Origin: Owenia fusiformis
Lineage: Eukaryota; Annelida; Polychaeta; Sabellida; Oweniidae
Reading direction: 5' to 3'
Assembly: GCA_903813345.2 (NCBI GenBank)
Contig: CAIIXF020000006.1
Coordinates: 24,931,936-24,995,935 of the forward strand
Length of the DNA stretch: 64,000 nucleotides
In this document: in pieces, positions 1-11,300 of the stretch
Layout: each line of letters starts with the position of its first letter
Position numbering within the stretch: position 1 is the first letter of the stretch
Made by a program: the position numbers and the translations under genes
The notes under the pieces: model-generated
The model's database searches: none
Told to the model about the DNA's origin: nothing
Seen by the model: only the letters and a program-made list of their open reading frames with translations

Positions 1-182
1 TTTAGTCCAGAGTTATCTTCATTCATGTTTCCATTGTTTATCATTCATAAAGCCTCTATCATGTATCTATCATGATAATTACACTGTTATAGATAAAACA
101 TACAAGTGATAATCCATGCCACTTGGTGTAGTCACAAAACTTGCATGAGGATTAATCAGGAAGTCTAGAAGTAGTTCCGGCA

Positions 183-1486
183 GGGTGCACCCCAGTTGTC
201 CGAAACCCAGTTCTCCGAAACCCAGTTGTCCGAAACCCAGTTCTCCGAAACCCAGTTGTCCGAAACCCAGTTGTCCGAAACCCACTTGTCCGAAACCCAC
301 TTGTCCGAAACCCACTTGTCCGAAACCCATTACTCCGAAAAATATAGTCATAATTTACCAGAGAAAGGGGAGACGTACTAAGCTTAGGCCAGTTTCATGC
401 CATGTATTTGGCCAAATTAATGGCATGGACGCATTCTGATGTTCATAGATCTCTCTCTCACTTTGAATTGCATCCATTGCACGCGTTACCAGAATGGCAG
501 GAACGGGGGATTTATTTTACATTGTGATTCTAAAAAAAAGGTTATCAAAACACAATATATATTACGGAACAGTTTATCTTATCTTCTTCAATCTCTTTTA
601 TATAGGCAAAATAAAATGAATCATTTTGAAACAGATAAAATAAGTTTACGCATATAGTACTTTAAGAATAAAACAGTATACATATTACGTTGTCAAAATA
701 TTTCGTCGCATTTAATTTCTTAGTCTCTGTATTTTATCAAATCGTAAAGGAACAAAACATTCTTAACTTAATCACTTGGGATCAACTGGAAACGAAGGCA
801 GGCTGTCCTCGTATCAAAATGGATGTTCTCCCATTCGCAAGAAGTTTCATTTTCGCCATGTACTCACTTCATCCTTTTAATTTAATCTCTATTTCTCGAA
901 CAGAGAACGTAAATGAAGAATAAGTTTTGGTTTCAAAAGATGTACATGTCAACTTTACTAAATAAATGCCCACTGGCTTGGGAAAGCTATTTTTCTTTTT
1001 AGGCCGTTCTTTTTATGAACGCTCATCACCCATTGGAAAAATGTTGTTCCCTCTCAAAAAAGGCCCATGGGCCATAAAGAAAATTGGTTTAAAAATTGTA
1101 GACCCCTATCTATGTATGTTGTGTAAACGCCATTTTACAATGAGAATAACATAATTTAACTTTGTTTGTTTGAACATCTATATCACCTGTATATGAACTT
1201 TCGTAGGCTAAACATAAACAATTAACGTCTTGACTTAGCATAATTAGCCTAATTTTGCAATGATGTCAACGTTATTCCAATGTTATGTTGTGATTCGCAG
1301 AGGTTGCGACAACGAGATTCGTTTAAAAAAATGTATTTTTCAAATAAGATCCTCTAATTTTCGGAGAACTGGGTTTCGGACAACTGGGTATCGGAAAACT
1401 GTGTTTCGGAGAACTGGGTTTCGGACAACTGGGTTTCGGAAAACTGGGTTTCGGAGAACTGGGTTTCGGACAACTGGGTTGACCCC
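183..1486. mobile_element. Non-autonomous foldback element with minisatellite ends (MULE-like)
   Basis: The element is bounded by an exact 9-bp direct repeat, GTTCCGGCA (174-182 and 1487-1495), which reads as a target site duplication. Just inside lie inverted ends (GGGTGCACCCCAGTTG on the left; complement GGGGTCAACCCAGTTG on the right). They continue into arrays of a 15-bp unit (CCCAGTTGTCCGAAA and a CTCC variant) at about 191-345, and of its reverse complement at about 1357-1480. The ~1 kb interior has only short spurious ORFs and no transposase. A 9-bp duplication with long inverted ends is usual for Mutator-like elements, so that class is inferred. Because the unit is a multiple of three, every frame through the arrays stays open (CPKPS, SETQL, GFGQL repeats); I do not regard these as genes. 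Confidence 0.7.
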
Positions 1487-1499
1487 GTTCCGGCAAACA

Positions 1500-2500
1500 A
1501 AATGTGGACATGAAATATTTGGAATTTACAATGGTTTGAGGTTTATTATACTCTAACAATGCAAGAAGTGCACATTTTCATGCTCCTTCGTTGTTCCTGG
1601 GAAAGGTAAGATGATTTGTGGAAATTTTAGACTCTTGCAAATGTGTGACTGTTGCAAGGCTACTCCTTGAAACTTTCAAAAATTAGCCTCACTTCGCACT
1701 CTTCATGCTAGCTTTGGGGATCCATGCACCTCCAATTCATAGTTTGGAAAAATGCGTTTATGTGTGATGTTAACTTTGACATGTTTCATTAGTCAAGATA
1801 CACAATTCATATACAAGGTAAACAGATTTTAAAAACATGTGTCTTTATCAAAAAAATATGGCAGTCATTTTTTGTACTTATTATTTAATATAGCGTCGCC
1901 TTAAACTATATATTTTCTGAAAGCTTGGAGTTTCAATAAAAAGAAAATCTATGACCTAAATTTTTAGAAAATGCATACTGGCCGTGACACCCATTTAAAG
2001 TAGGTCACCCTCAGGGGGTCCAAAAATCGTTTTTGCTAAAAACTGACCCCAACTTTGAAATTTAATTAAAAATTAACAGGTTTATCTTATTATCATACCT
2101 TATATTTTCTTGTAACTCTAACTTTTATTTAACAAAACAAAAAAAATGAAGGTCTAATTTAAGTTCATATTTTCGAAAATTAGAGTCACAGAGTATCACC
2201 CATGGGCGTTTTTTTGTATTTTTTAAAAATAAACATTTGCAATGTACAATTTCCTATGTCTCTTTCATTTGGATCAATGGAGAACATTAGTACAAATATT
2301 TTTTTGTAATATTCTTTCCATGTATACAAATAGTGTATCTATAAGCTGACACTACATGTATATCACTAAATTGTTTACCATATAATATACATATTATATA
2401 TATATCATATGTACATGTATTATAGTTTTCAAAAGTCTTGAGAGAGACCAAAATTAAACTTTCCAAGTCTTTAAAACAAGCATGCTGCATCAAGAAATCA
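1500..2500. other. No gene seen, AT-rich spacer
   Basis: Only short unsupported ORFs occur here, with no splice-bounded coding segment or recognisable domain. Base composition is strongly A+T with poly-T and poly-A tracts. An uneven simple-sequence stretch of TA dinucleotides lies at about 2385-2410. Confidence 0.5.
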
Positions 2501-2504
2501 ATTG

Positions 2505-2990
2505 TATGAGACATCAAGTGATTAGTGGTATGGGACATCAACTAACCAATAGTATGGGGCATCAAGTGATCAATGATATGGGACATCAAGTGATCAACAG
2601 TATGAAGTGATCAACAGTACTGGATATCAAGTAATCAACAGTCTTGGACAATCAATAATCAATAGTAAATAATAAGTATTAGGGAATAAAATAATTAACA
2701 GTGTGGGAAAGCAAGTGATCAATGGTATGGGGTAGTAAGTGTTAAATAGTATGGGACATCAAATGATCAATAGTATGGGACATCAAGTGATCAACAGTAT
2801 GGGACGTCAAGTGATCAATAGTATATCAAAGGAATCAAGAGTGTGGGACATCAAGTGATCAATAGTGTGGGACATCAAGTGGTCAATAGTATGGTATACA
2901 TGTATCAAATGATCAATAGTATGGGACATCAAGTGATCATTAGTATGGGTCATCAATGATAAACTTTTACAGTATGGGGCATCAAGGGAG
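2505..2990. repeat. Degenerate ~24-bp minisatellite
   Basis: Diverged copies of a unit close to AGTATGGGACATCAAGTGATCA repeat about 18 times, with some truncated units and a gap near 2640-2700. The minus strand reads as a repetitive MSHTIDHL-like ORF, which is a by-product of the repeat. Confidence 0.8.
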
Positions 2991-3009
2991 GTGAGACTGC
3001 AAGTAGTCA

Positions 3010-3586
3010 AAGTGATTATCCGATGATAATAGATTGGGGCACCTGTAATTACTGAATTATGCAGTGGTAATTGTCAAATAATCATACCAACCTATCTTAC
3101 TCACTTCGAAAGCCATGTTAGATTTTGAAACTTATATCAAAATCCAAATAGCTTTCGCAGGAAGTAAAACCTATCCACATCGATCCACGTGCTTGATCGC
3201 GAGAACAACAACAAACTAATCACGTGACAATAACAATCTTTTAATCTGTGTCTAATAAGTCCAAATTCAACAGACATTGTATGAAGAAGTTTTCAATAGC
3301 ATATTTGGTTTCATAAATATACATTTATTTGAAGTAACAACCATAATTGAACACAGATTAACCAAAATTAACGATTTTATTTTTGCGCAAGACACGCGAC
3401 CCCGGAAGATTAATATGGCCGCCATCTTGCATGAGAATCGGAAGATTACACTAGCCACTTTAAAAGTTGAATTTCTACATTTGCGCATATATATATCAGT
3501 GTAAGTTTTAATTTTTTACGATCTCAAGACTTTAAACTTTACAAATAACTGCTTAATCAAAGCGACCAAAAATTATTGAGGGTATA
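3010..3586. other. Spacer with a CpG-containing, promoter-like patch
   Basis: No coding segment is supported. At 3185-3440 the sequence is richer in CpG than its surroundings. It holds CACGTG E-box cores, a CCGGAAG ETS-like core near 3402 and GGCCGCCATCTTG near 3417, which resembles a YY1 site. These are typical core-promoter motifs, but no first exon can be attached to them from sequence alone. Confidence 0.3.
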
Positions 3587-3823
3587 CAGTTGGGGACATA
3601 AATAAATGACAGGTGGATTTGCTGAAGTGAGGATTTCCCATGTTAAAAATAAGAGAATTTACAAGAGGCCATAAATCAGTGGATGAGATTATACAAAATG
3701 TAAAATATACAAATTTTAAGGGATATGTATCTAGACAATATTGGAAATTATGGGCTTTCAGACCACCATAATTAGGAAATGGTGATTGAAAATCGACCTG
3801 TCATTTATTTTTGTCCCCAACTG
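3587..3823. mobile_element. Tc1/mariner-type MITE, copy 1
   Basis: This 237-bp element has terminal inverted repeats CAGTTGGGGACA...AATAAATGACAG and is flanked by TA on both sides (3585-3586, 3824-3825), as expected for a Tc1/mariner insertion. It has no coding capacity. A nearly identical copy in the opposite orientation lies at 6411-6643. Confidence 0.85.
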
Positions 3824-3839
3824 TAATTAAATGATTTAA

Positions 3840-4231
3840 GGTCAGGGTGCATGATGGGAAATTTTCTGCATTCCTCAATTGAGTCACATGTTATTTTTCA
3901 AACAAGAATCACTCCTTCCCCAGAGAGTCTATATCTTCCAGGTTTGCACAAAGAGTGCTCTTATGTGCCTAGAAAAGACTTGTGAGAAGAATGTTTTGAT
4001 AAAGAAGAAAATTCGGCGAAAAAATTCAGAAAATTTTCAGAAATTTTTTTCACTGAATTTTCTCGTTTTTTATACACAAATCTTCTCACAAGGCTTTTCT
4101 AGGCACATAAGTGCACTCTTTGTGCAAACCTGGAAGATGTAGACAATGTGGGGAAGGAGTTATTCTTGTTTGAAAAATAACATGTGACTCAATTGAAGAA
4201 TGTAGAAAATTTCCCAACATGCACCCTGTCC
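3840..4231. mobile_element. Palindromic foldback MITE with TTAA target
   Basis: The two halves are reverse complements over most of the length. The left arm starts GGTCAGGGTGCATG and the right arm ends CATGCACCCTGTCC. TTAA flanks both sides (3836-3839, 4232-4235). The arms share the internal GGTTTGCACAAAGAGTGC and TGCCTAGAAAAG segments. TTAA targets are typical of piggyBac-like elements; the class is inferred. No ORF of interest. Confidence 0.8.
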
Positions 4232-4235
4232 TTAA

Positions 4236-4639
4236 GGTTCAGCTGGAAAGTAACATTTTGGTAAAAAATTGCTATACCTGCACATGTTATTTTCTGGTAC
4301 AAAATTAAGTATGAAGGCATGTGTATATTTCCTTGATTTTTTCAGGAAAGTATCATTACACTGTCTTCTTTTAGAATATCTAGAAACAGGTCAATGGTAG
4401 CTCCTGTGTTGTCTGGAAACTTTGAAAGAAAATTTGGAAAAATAGAAAGTGTGAAATATCAGAATTTCCTGGAGGTCCCATTGAACGCCTACCAGATATT
4501 CTAAAAGAAGACAATGTAATGATACTTTCCTGAAAAAAGCAAGGAAATTGACACATGCCTTCATACTTTATTTTGTACCAGAAAATAACATGTGCAGGTA
4601 TAGCAATTTATTACCAAAATGTTACTTTCCAGCTGTACC
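4236..4639. mobile_element. Second palindromic foldback MITE with TTAA target
   Basis: It abuts the previous element, sharing its TTAA at 4232-4235, and ends at a second TTAA (4640-4643). The arms are long inverted repeats beginning GGTTCAGCTGGAAAGTAAC, with the complement ending GTTACTTTCCAGCTGTACC. The unpaired loop of ~70 bp is near 4395-4480. Its arm sequence differs from the neighbouring element, so this is a separate family with the same target preference. Confidence 0.8.
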
Positions 4640-5249
4640 TTAAACTTTACCTCGTGAAGTTCGTCCTCGCCAAAAACGATTTTCTTCTATTCTTAAGAAT
4701 GCGCGAAGACTTCAATCAATTATTAAACAGAAAGAAATAACAGCAAATCGACTCTTAACATAGTTAAAATGAGCGACCAAAATTGCATATAAAAGCGGGG
4801 TCAATTTTTTAGTGAATAAAATTTCCCGCGAAAACGCGCCATCTATTCGTTGTCCATTGCTACATAAAATTTTAAAAAATGTACACATATAAAAAGGTTG
4901 ATTTCCAATGCTTTTGAATTCTTTCATGGATCTAATTGATGTCATTTGCTTACCTGGAATGCTTTTCGAGCTCCGATTCATACAATGGTCTAATGATAAG
5001 TTGTAGAATGATGGAAAATCGACGGTTTTTTAAACAAATCTGTAACAAACTGAAACTTTTCAAGTAACTCAAAGTAGGCTTAGCTTTCGGAGTTTCGTTT
5101 ACGACATTACTGTTTACACGATTCTAGCAGCCGGGATAATCATTACTTTTGATTTCTATAACACATTTGTCGAATCATATGTTTACAATTCAAATTTGTT
5201 GCCTGTGATTTAATGCTTGATTTCTTTTAATTTTATTGTTTACGACAAC

Positions 5250-5317
5250 AAGTACGAACCAATTTCAGCCATATTGGTTGCCAATCACAACTTTTAAAGA
5301 TTTGTCTCGACAAAATG
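5250..5317 (+). promoter_or_regulatory. Presumed DNAI7 promoter/5' end
   Basis: Immediately before the start codon is an inverted CCAAT box (ATTGG at 5273-5277) overlapping GTTGCCAATCACAAC (5277-5291). The latter has one perfect half of an RFX X-box and an imperfect second half. RFX factors drive motile-cilia genes, which fits the gene. No TATA box is evident. The assignment is inferred from position and motif only. Confidence 0.35.
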
Positions 5318-8300
5318 GTAAGTTTCGTGCTTATTCAAGCCTACAATAAAGTGCTTACTATCAATTTGAGATCTTGGTCACATCAAGGGTCATATGACAT
5401 GAATTGCATGTAGTTTTATCGCAGAATATGCAAGGAAATTGTGTTTTTCTATCTCCATAATTTATATAATAATTATTTTCATATTTTTTTACAAGCACTG
5501 AGCTTGACTGAGCACTCAAAGGGAGGTGCATTTTCAAAAAATTGTTTTTTTGGGGAGAAGTAGTTTTATGATGTCATAGACCCTAGGGGTTGGTTGAGTA
5601 GCCCTCAGATTGGGGAACTGTGGGCTGCGCTTGCGCTAGACTGCTTCGGGAAGATCTAGTCAAGTGAACTCGACTTAATGTTGTTGTTTCACGTTTCTTT
5701 TTGACGATTTGGATATTTGTTTTTTATTTTTGTTTTCAACATTTGCGTCGAGGATATTAAGCCCTGTATATTGCGGTAAATGCTTTTCTGCCCTCTATGC
5801 TCAACAAAAGTTACACAGATAAGATAATGGATCCAATGCTTCAACTAGAATGTATTAACTCTTACCTTAAACACAGGAAGTACTTGATAATTGAAGAAAT
5901 GTAATCATTTTTGTATATGTTTGAACCAATTTCCAATATGGTTCTCAAGGTCACTCAAGGTCACTGAATACTGTCTAAATGTGAAACCATGCAACCAAAA
6001 CGAAATCGTAATTATTTATTACCAACATATCTGTTTTCGGTTTCTTCACCCTCCTTGGTGTCTGAGAAGGCGATTCAATTGTCATAAGACGATGATAAAC
6101 TTTCGAGTTGAAATCTCGATCTCAATATGGCTGCTGTTATTTATTGTAATTTCGTTTTTCGCTTCACCTAGAGTTTTACTTTTACACAATCATTACCCAG
6201 AATGCATCTACACATGGGGAAAAAAAAAATTTCCAGAAAAATTCTTATACTTCTTCAATTATCAAGCGTTTGACGTGTGTAAGGTAGGATTAAATACATT
6301 ATCGATGAAGAGCATATTCTAATACATAATTTGTGTGATTTTGGTTGCCTAAACAGGCCAGGAAAGCATTTCCCTCAATTTACAACCGGGAAGTGTGTAC
6401 GACCCTAGTACAGTTGGGGACAAAAATAAATGACAGATTTTCGATCACCATTTCCTAATTATGGTGGTCTGAAAGCCCATAATTTCCAATATTGTCTAGA
6501 TATATATCCCTTAAAATTTGTATATTTTACATTTTGTATAATCTCATCCACTGATGTATGGCCTCTTGTAAATTCTCTTATTTTTAACATGGGAAATCCT
6601 CACTTCAGCAAATCCACCTGTCATTTATTTATGTCCCCAACTGTATGCAAGAAAATAACAAAAAATAAATATCCAAATTATCAAAAAATAATGACAAATA
6701 AAGCATACGATGGTCGGATTTATATGACTAGGAAGATCTATCCAATTCCAACGGTATTATCGGAAAATTTGAAGTTTATGTTCTCTGTGCGTTATCTCAT
6801 TAACCCAACCTGATATATTTTGAGATTGGCCATGTGGTATTAGCATGCTGACCACAAGGTTTGTTTGGGTATGAATGTGGTTTTAATGATAGCCATCACA
6901 AATAGGCGTGAGGATCATGTGGATCTTGAAACATCAGAAAGTATACATTAATAACACTAGATACAAAATTCAAATAACAGATGTCACACAGAATTTTTTA
7001 ATGAGGTTCCCACTGGTCCTACACACATCCTTATCTGGTTAGACAATGGACTGTTACAGTTGCAGGGATTGAATTGAACAAAAAAACTCTGGAATGGTAT
7101 ATATGCCTTGAGTGCAAAATAGAATTTATAGATAGTGAAACAATGATTATAATGTTCGCAACAACTTGTAAAGTTTACTATTATAAGTATACATATAGTG
7201 AAGTGTTTGAACCCATGATTTCTTTATGTTTTTTGTACAAAACTGGGAGAAAATTACTGAAAATGTTATGTTGTGAGTTTTGATACTGAAGCCTAGTATC
7301 ATGGAATGGGACAGCTTTGGGCAATCGTCCAATCCCTGAACAGTTGTTTACATGTATGTTTTCTTTTAGCCACCCAAATCGAAGACATCATCTCAGAGCC
7401 GAGTCTCTACTGCATCCTCAACTAGAAGTAAACCAAGCAAGGACAGGGTTAGCATTGTGTGGCTTTCTACAGAGTTACCCCCCCCCTCCCATATCTTTGC
7501 ATTTGCATTTAATTTAGTAAATACTAGTTTAAAAGGAAAACATGCACTAGCGATAGACACATGCATACAATTGTAAAATATCACATGCAGTATTATTTCA
7601 TCATTATTGTAGAATAGATATCACAATTTTACAATACAATATACCATTTAAAGCATGATAAAGTATTCTATATATATACTATATGGTATTCAATAATAAC
7701 TAGAAATTATTTTTAATTAACTTTTATTTTTTAGATTTTGTCTTGAAGAAGAAACTTCAACTAATTTGTATCAAAATTTCATTTTGATCGTATATAGGTG
7801 ATATCATAGTTATATAACATATGTGCACCTACACATTTTTATCTTTAAAAATTTAGTTAAATCAATAAAATTACTATATTCCACTGTAGCTTAACCTGGT
7901 AAGTTTACATGGTCTATCATATTGAAAATATAATGCCCTTATAGTTATTATGATTTTGTGCTAATCTCTTTGATTAAAATTTTGTTTTAGCCATTTAGTC
8001 GCAAGCTAACTGTAGCTAATAAAGGAGGCATTAGTAAATTAAGTGCTAGCAGAACTAGCATAGCAACAAGCCTAGCAACCACAGACATAGGCTTTGATGA
8101 TGATGATTCCGTATACAGTGATGGGGAGGTAACCATAGCAACAGACAAAACCATCTCCCATCACCCCCGCCGCCCCCATGTGAATCTTTATTGTAACTAA
8201 GAATGTGTTTTGGTAATCATTGAGTAATACACATGTATGCATGCATGTATGGGAAAGTCACTCGCTAGAAAAGAGGAAAGATCACTGAATGTTTTTATAA

Positions 8301-11300
8301 ATTGACAATAAATGTATATGTTATATTAGAAACCCCACTCCCTCTTCTCCCTTAACTGAACAGAACTTTGTCGTCACCTGTATGTTACATCAAAAGGCAC
8401 ATAAAGAATGGGCGTCTCAAGGTTGTGCAATGGCATTCCTCTTTTTGAGTCAATTTTCCTGGGAATTTTTGCTTAGAATACTGAGGAGGAGACCTAAAGG
8501 AATCACTATATTCTCTTATGTATGTGTAGAACCACCCTCTCCCTTTAAAAATACTGTTGATGACCATGTATAGAATACTGAGTAGGAGACCTGTAGAAAA
8601 GAACTATGTGCTCTAATGTAGATGTAGAACCACCCTCTCCCTTAAAAACGCTGTTGATGCCCATGTATAGAATATCTAAAGTTGTTTCACTTCACATCAC
8701 AGGCCCGTAGCCAGTGTATAGGTTCAAGTGATTTTGGCCATTTTTGGGCCAAAGTTGCGCCTGCATCACATACATAGTTATAGTAAATTATTTTTTATTC
8801 CAGTAGTTCCCAAACAGCAGCCTCTGACACCTACAGTGACTAGTCACATGATTCCCAATTCATCAACAAGATGCATCTGAATTTTTTTACATACAGTAAA
8901 ACCTGTGTATATTGAACATTTTTTGTCAAGAAAAGACGTTCAGTGTTGGTAGGAGTTCACTATAGAGAGGGTAATTTATACAGAAGTCAGTAGAGTATGT
9001 GTGGAGGAATGGTATCCACTTGAGACAGGGGTTCATTAGACAGAGAGAGGTGTTCACTAAGACAGGTTTTACTGTATATATAGCAACATTATATAAATTA
9101 AAATGTGATTATTCACTTATTTAATAAATGTTCAGCCAAACAAAGGCCTTGGTGTCTTGCATGCATTATTGCAGTTAGACAAAGCTTACAATTTGAACAT
9201 TTCATTTTATACTGAATTAATATTTGTACATTGTATATTTCAACTATCAATTTTTTACAACAAACAGTATTTGCAATAATATCCTATTCTCAAAAACCTT
9301 TTTACACATTTCCCTGTAATATTTTGTGTAAGAATTTCATGAATGCATTCAACAATTACAGCTTCTAATGAAGGAAGAAAAGGAAAAAGATATTTACAAA
9401 AGGTTTTACCATACATATTTCACTGTAATATTTCTACAATGCAATTTCAGACACTATAGCTTCTGGTGATGGAAAAAAAATACTTTTAAATTCACAAAAT
9501 ATTTTTCTAATCAGATTTCACTGATATATTTCTACAATGAAATTTCAGCCACCCAAGCCATCTGGAAAAGGTGGCAAGAAGAAGCTGACAAAGGCTGAGA
9601 AAGAGAAACTTAAGAAGGAAGAGGCAGAGAGAAAGGCTGCAGAGGAGGAAGAGGCCAGACAGGCTGCTGCAGCTGAAGAAGATGCACGCAAAGAAAAGGA
9701 GAAAGCCGAGGCAACAGAAATAAGAAGATTGGAAAATGAAGTAGGTTTAAATGTCACAATATCTAGGTGACATATTGTATTATTGTATAGTCACCATTTA
9801 AATTGAACCTTAAGTGCATAATACGAGTGATGAAAACTCTATTGAAATAAAACGTGCCATTGGATTAAGTTTCTTGGTGCAGTATGTGGCTCTAAAACAC
9901 TCACAGTTGAATGAATGCCACTTTTCCTTGAATGCATACTTATTTCATGTATACTTTGTAAGCGTCACTTAACTGTGAACCTCATAAATTGTTTTACCCA
10001 ATGATTTATGGAAAATTTTCTCCTCCAGGAAAGGCGCAGAAGGAAAGCCCAGCTGCAAGAACTTTATAACATTATAGACAACAATAAGAATATACTCCTA
10101 AGCAGAGCTGAAGATAGACGCAAGAATGCAAAGGTAAAGTTAACATCTTTAATTCAGTTCATCAAGTGTTGCATTTGAATTTGAATGTGTAAAACAGTTA
10201 TGAACTTACATAGCATTGAACAGGAATTTAGTGAAATCTTGTTTTCCATTATCTATCAATCACAATCACATTTTTCAAAAATGGAACTTATTTAAATGAT
10301 TAGTACAAATGAGTTATAAGAGAACATGCAAGGCATTAGAATAATGCTATTGTATAATAAGAACTATCATAATGCACAACAAGAAGAGTTAAAACATGAT
10401 ACTGTATACTCCAGTGGGCCCGGTACATGCGCTGTGATGGTTCTCCAGATCCTACCATTCCTGGTGAAATAAATGCTTACATGAACCTGTGGAGGGATAG
10501 GGAGACTGGCAATGATATACATTCTGTGCTATCAGATGGCAAACTAAGCCTATCAGTAAGTTATAATAATGTTTATTTCAAAACTTCTAAGGCCACAGGC
10601 CTCCTAGTTACAGTTAATTTTCATACAATTTTAGACAGTGTTAAGCAAAACAACTTAAATTACAAATTAAGTTTTCATTTTCCGTTGACATTAACTGTAT
10701 AAATTTTACCATATCTGGTCTATAACAATAATAATCTGGCAAACACATTTTTCTTAGAGATTTAAATTTCTCACATATCATAACCATGTGGTACTCATCT
10801 CCAATAATATTAACATGTGCTGCTAAACAGAACTTACAAAACCGTAGTTAGTTACTGTTTTGTGTGTACTGTATTTAATATTTAGTAACCACCCTACATG
10901 TATATACATATGTTGTAGTATTATTAAAGACTTGTATCATATATTTATGCCTTTCATCTCATGGTTGCAAAGCTACACTGAATGAAGATTTTTATTATTT
11001 GGGATTTTATTTTTCTGAAGATAGACATTTTTATAAACTGCGTTTTCTCTGCTTGTAGTTGATAGATGAGCTAAAGTTCTTACTAAAGGACACTCCAGCT
11101 GATGAACTGACTGAACAACAAAGAGAAAGATACACTAAGGTAATGTTTCAATTATGTAACACTTCTTTTTCAATACTTCCGTAACAATACTTGTGACATT
11201 GTTTTACAATACATGTATTGTAACATTTCCTTTACAATACTTGTAAAACTTCTTTTACAATACATGTACTACAAAACATGTAATACTTACTTTATTACAA

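Noticed and set aside
185-439. ORFs with CPKPS, SETQL and GFGQL repeats as repetitive secreted proteins
   Set aside because: All frames are open because the DNA unit is 15 bp. There is no signal peptide, start context or splice support, and the array is the end of a transposable element.
2505-2990. CRISPR-like array
   Set aside because: The units are contiguous and diverged with no distinct spacers, and the context is eukaryotic; it is a minisatellite.
3879-4142. 87-codon ORF as a gene
   Set aside because: It lies wholly inside a palindromic MITE and simply reads through its arms.
5600-5690. tRNA-like stretch with short inverted repeats
   Set aside because: No cloverleaf with proper acceptor stem, TTC-type arm and anticodon position could be drawn.
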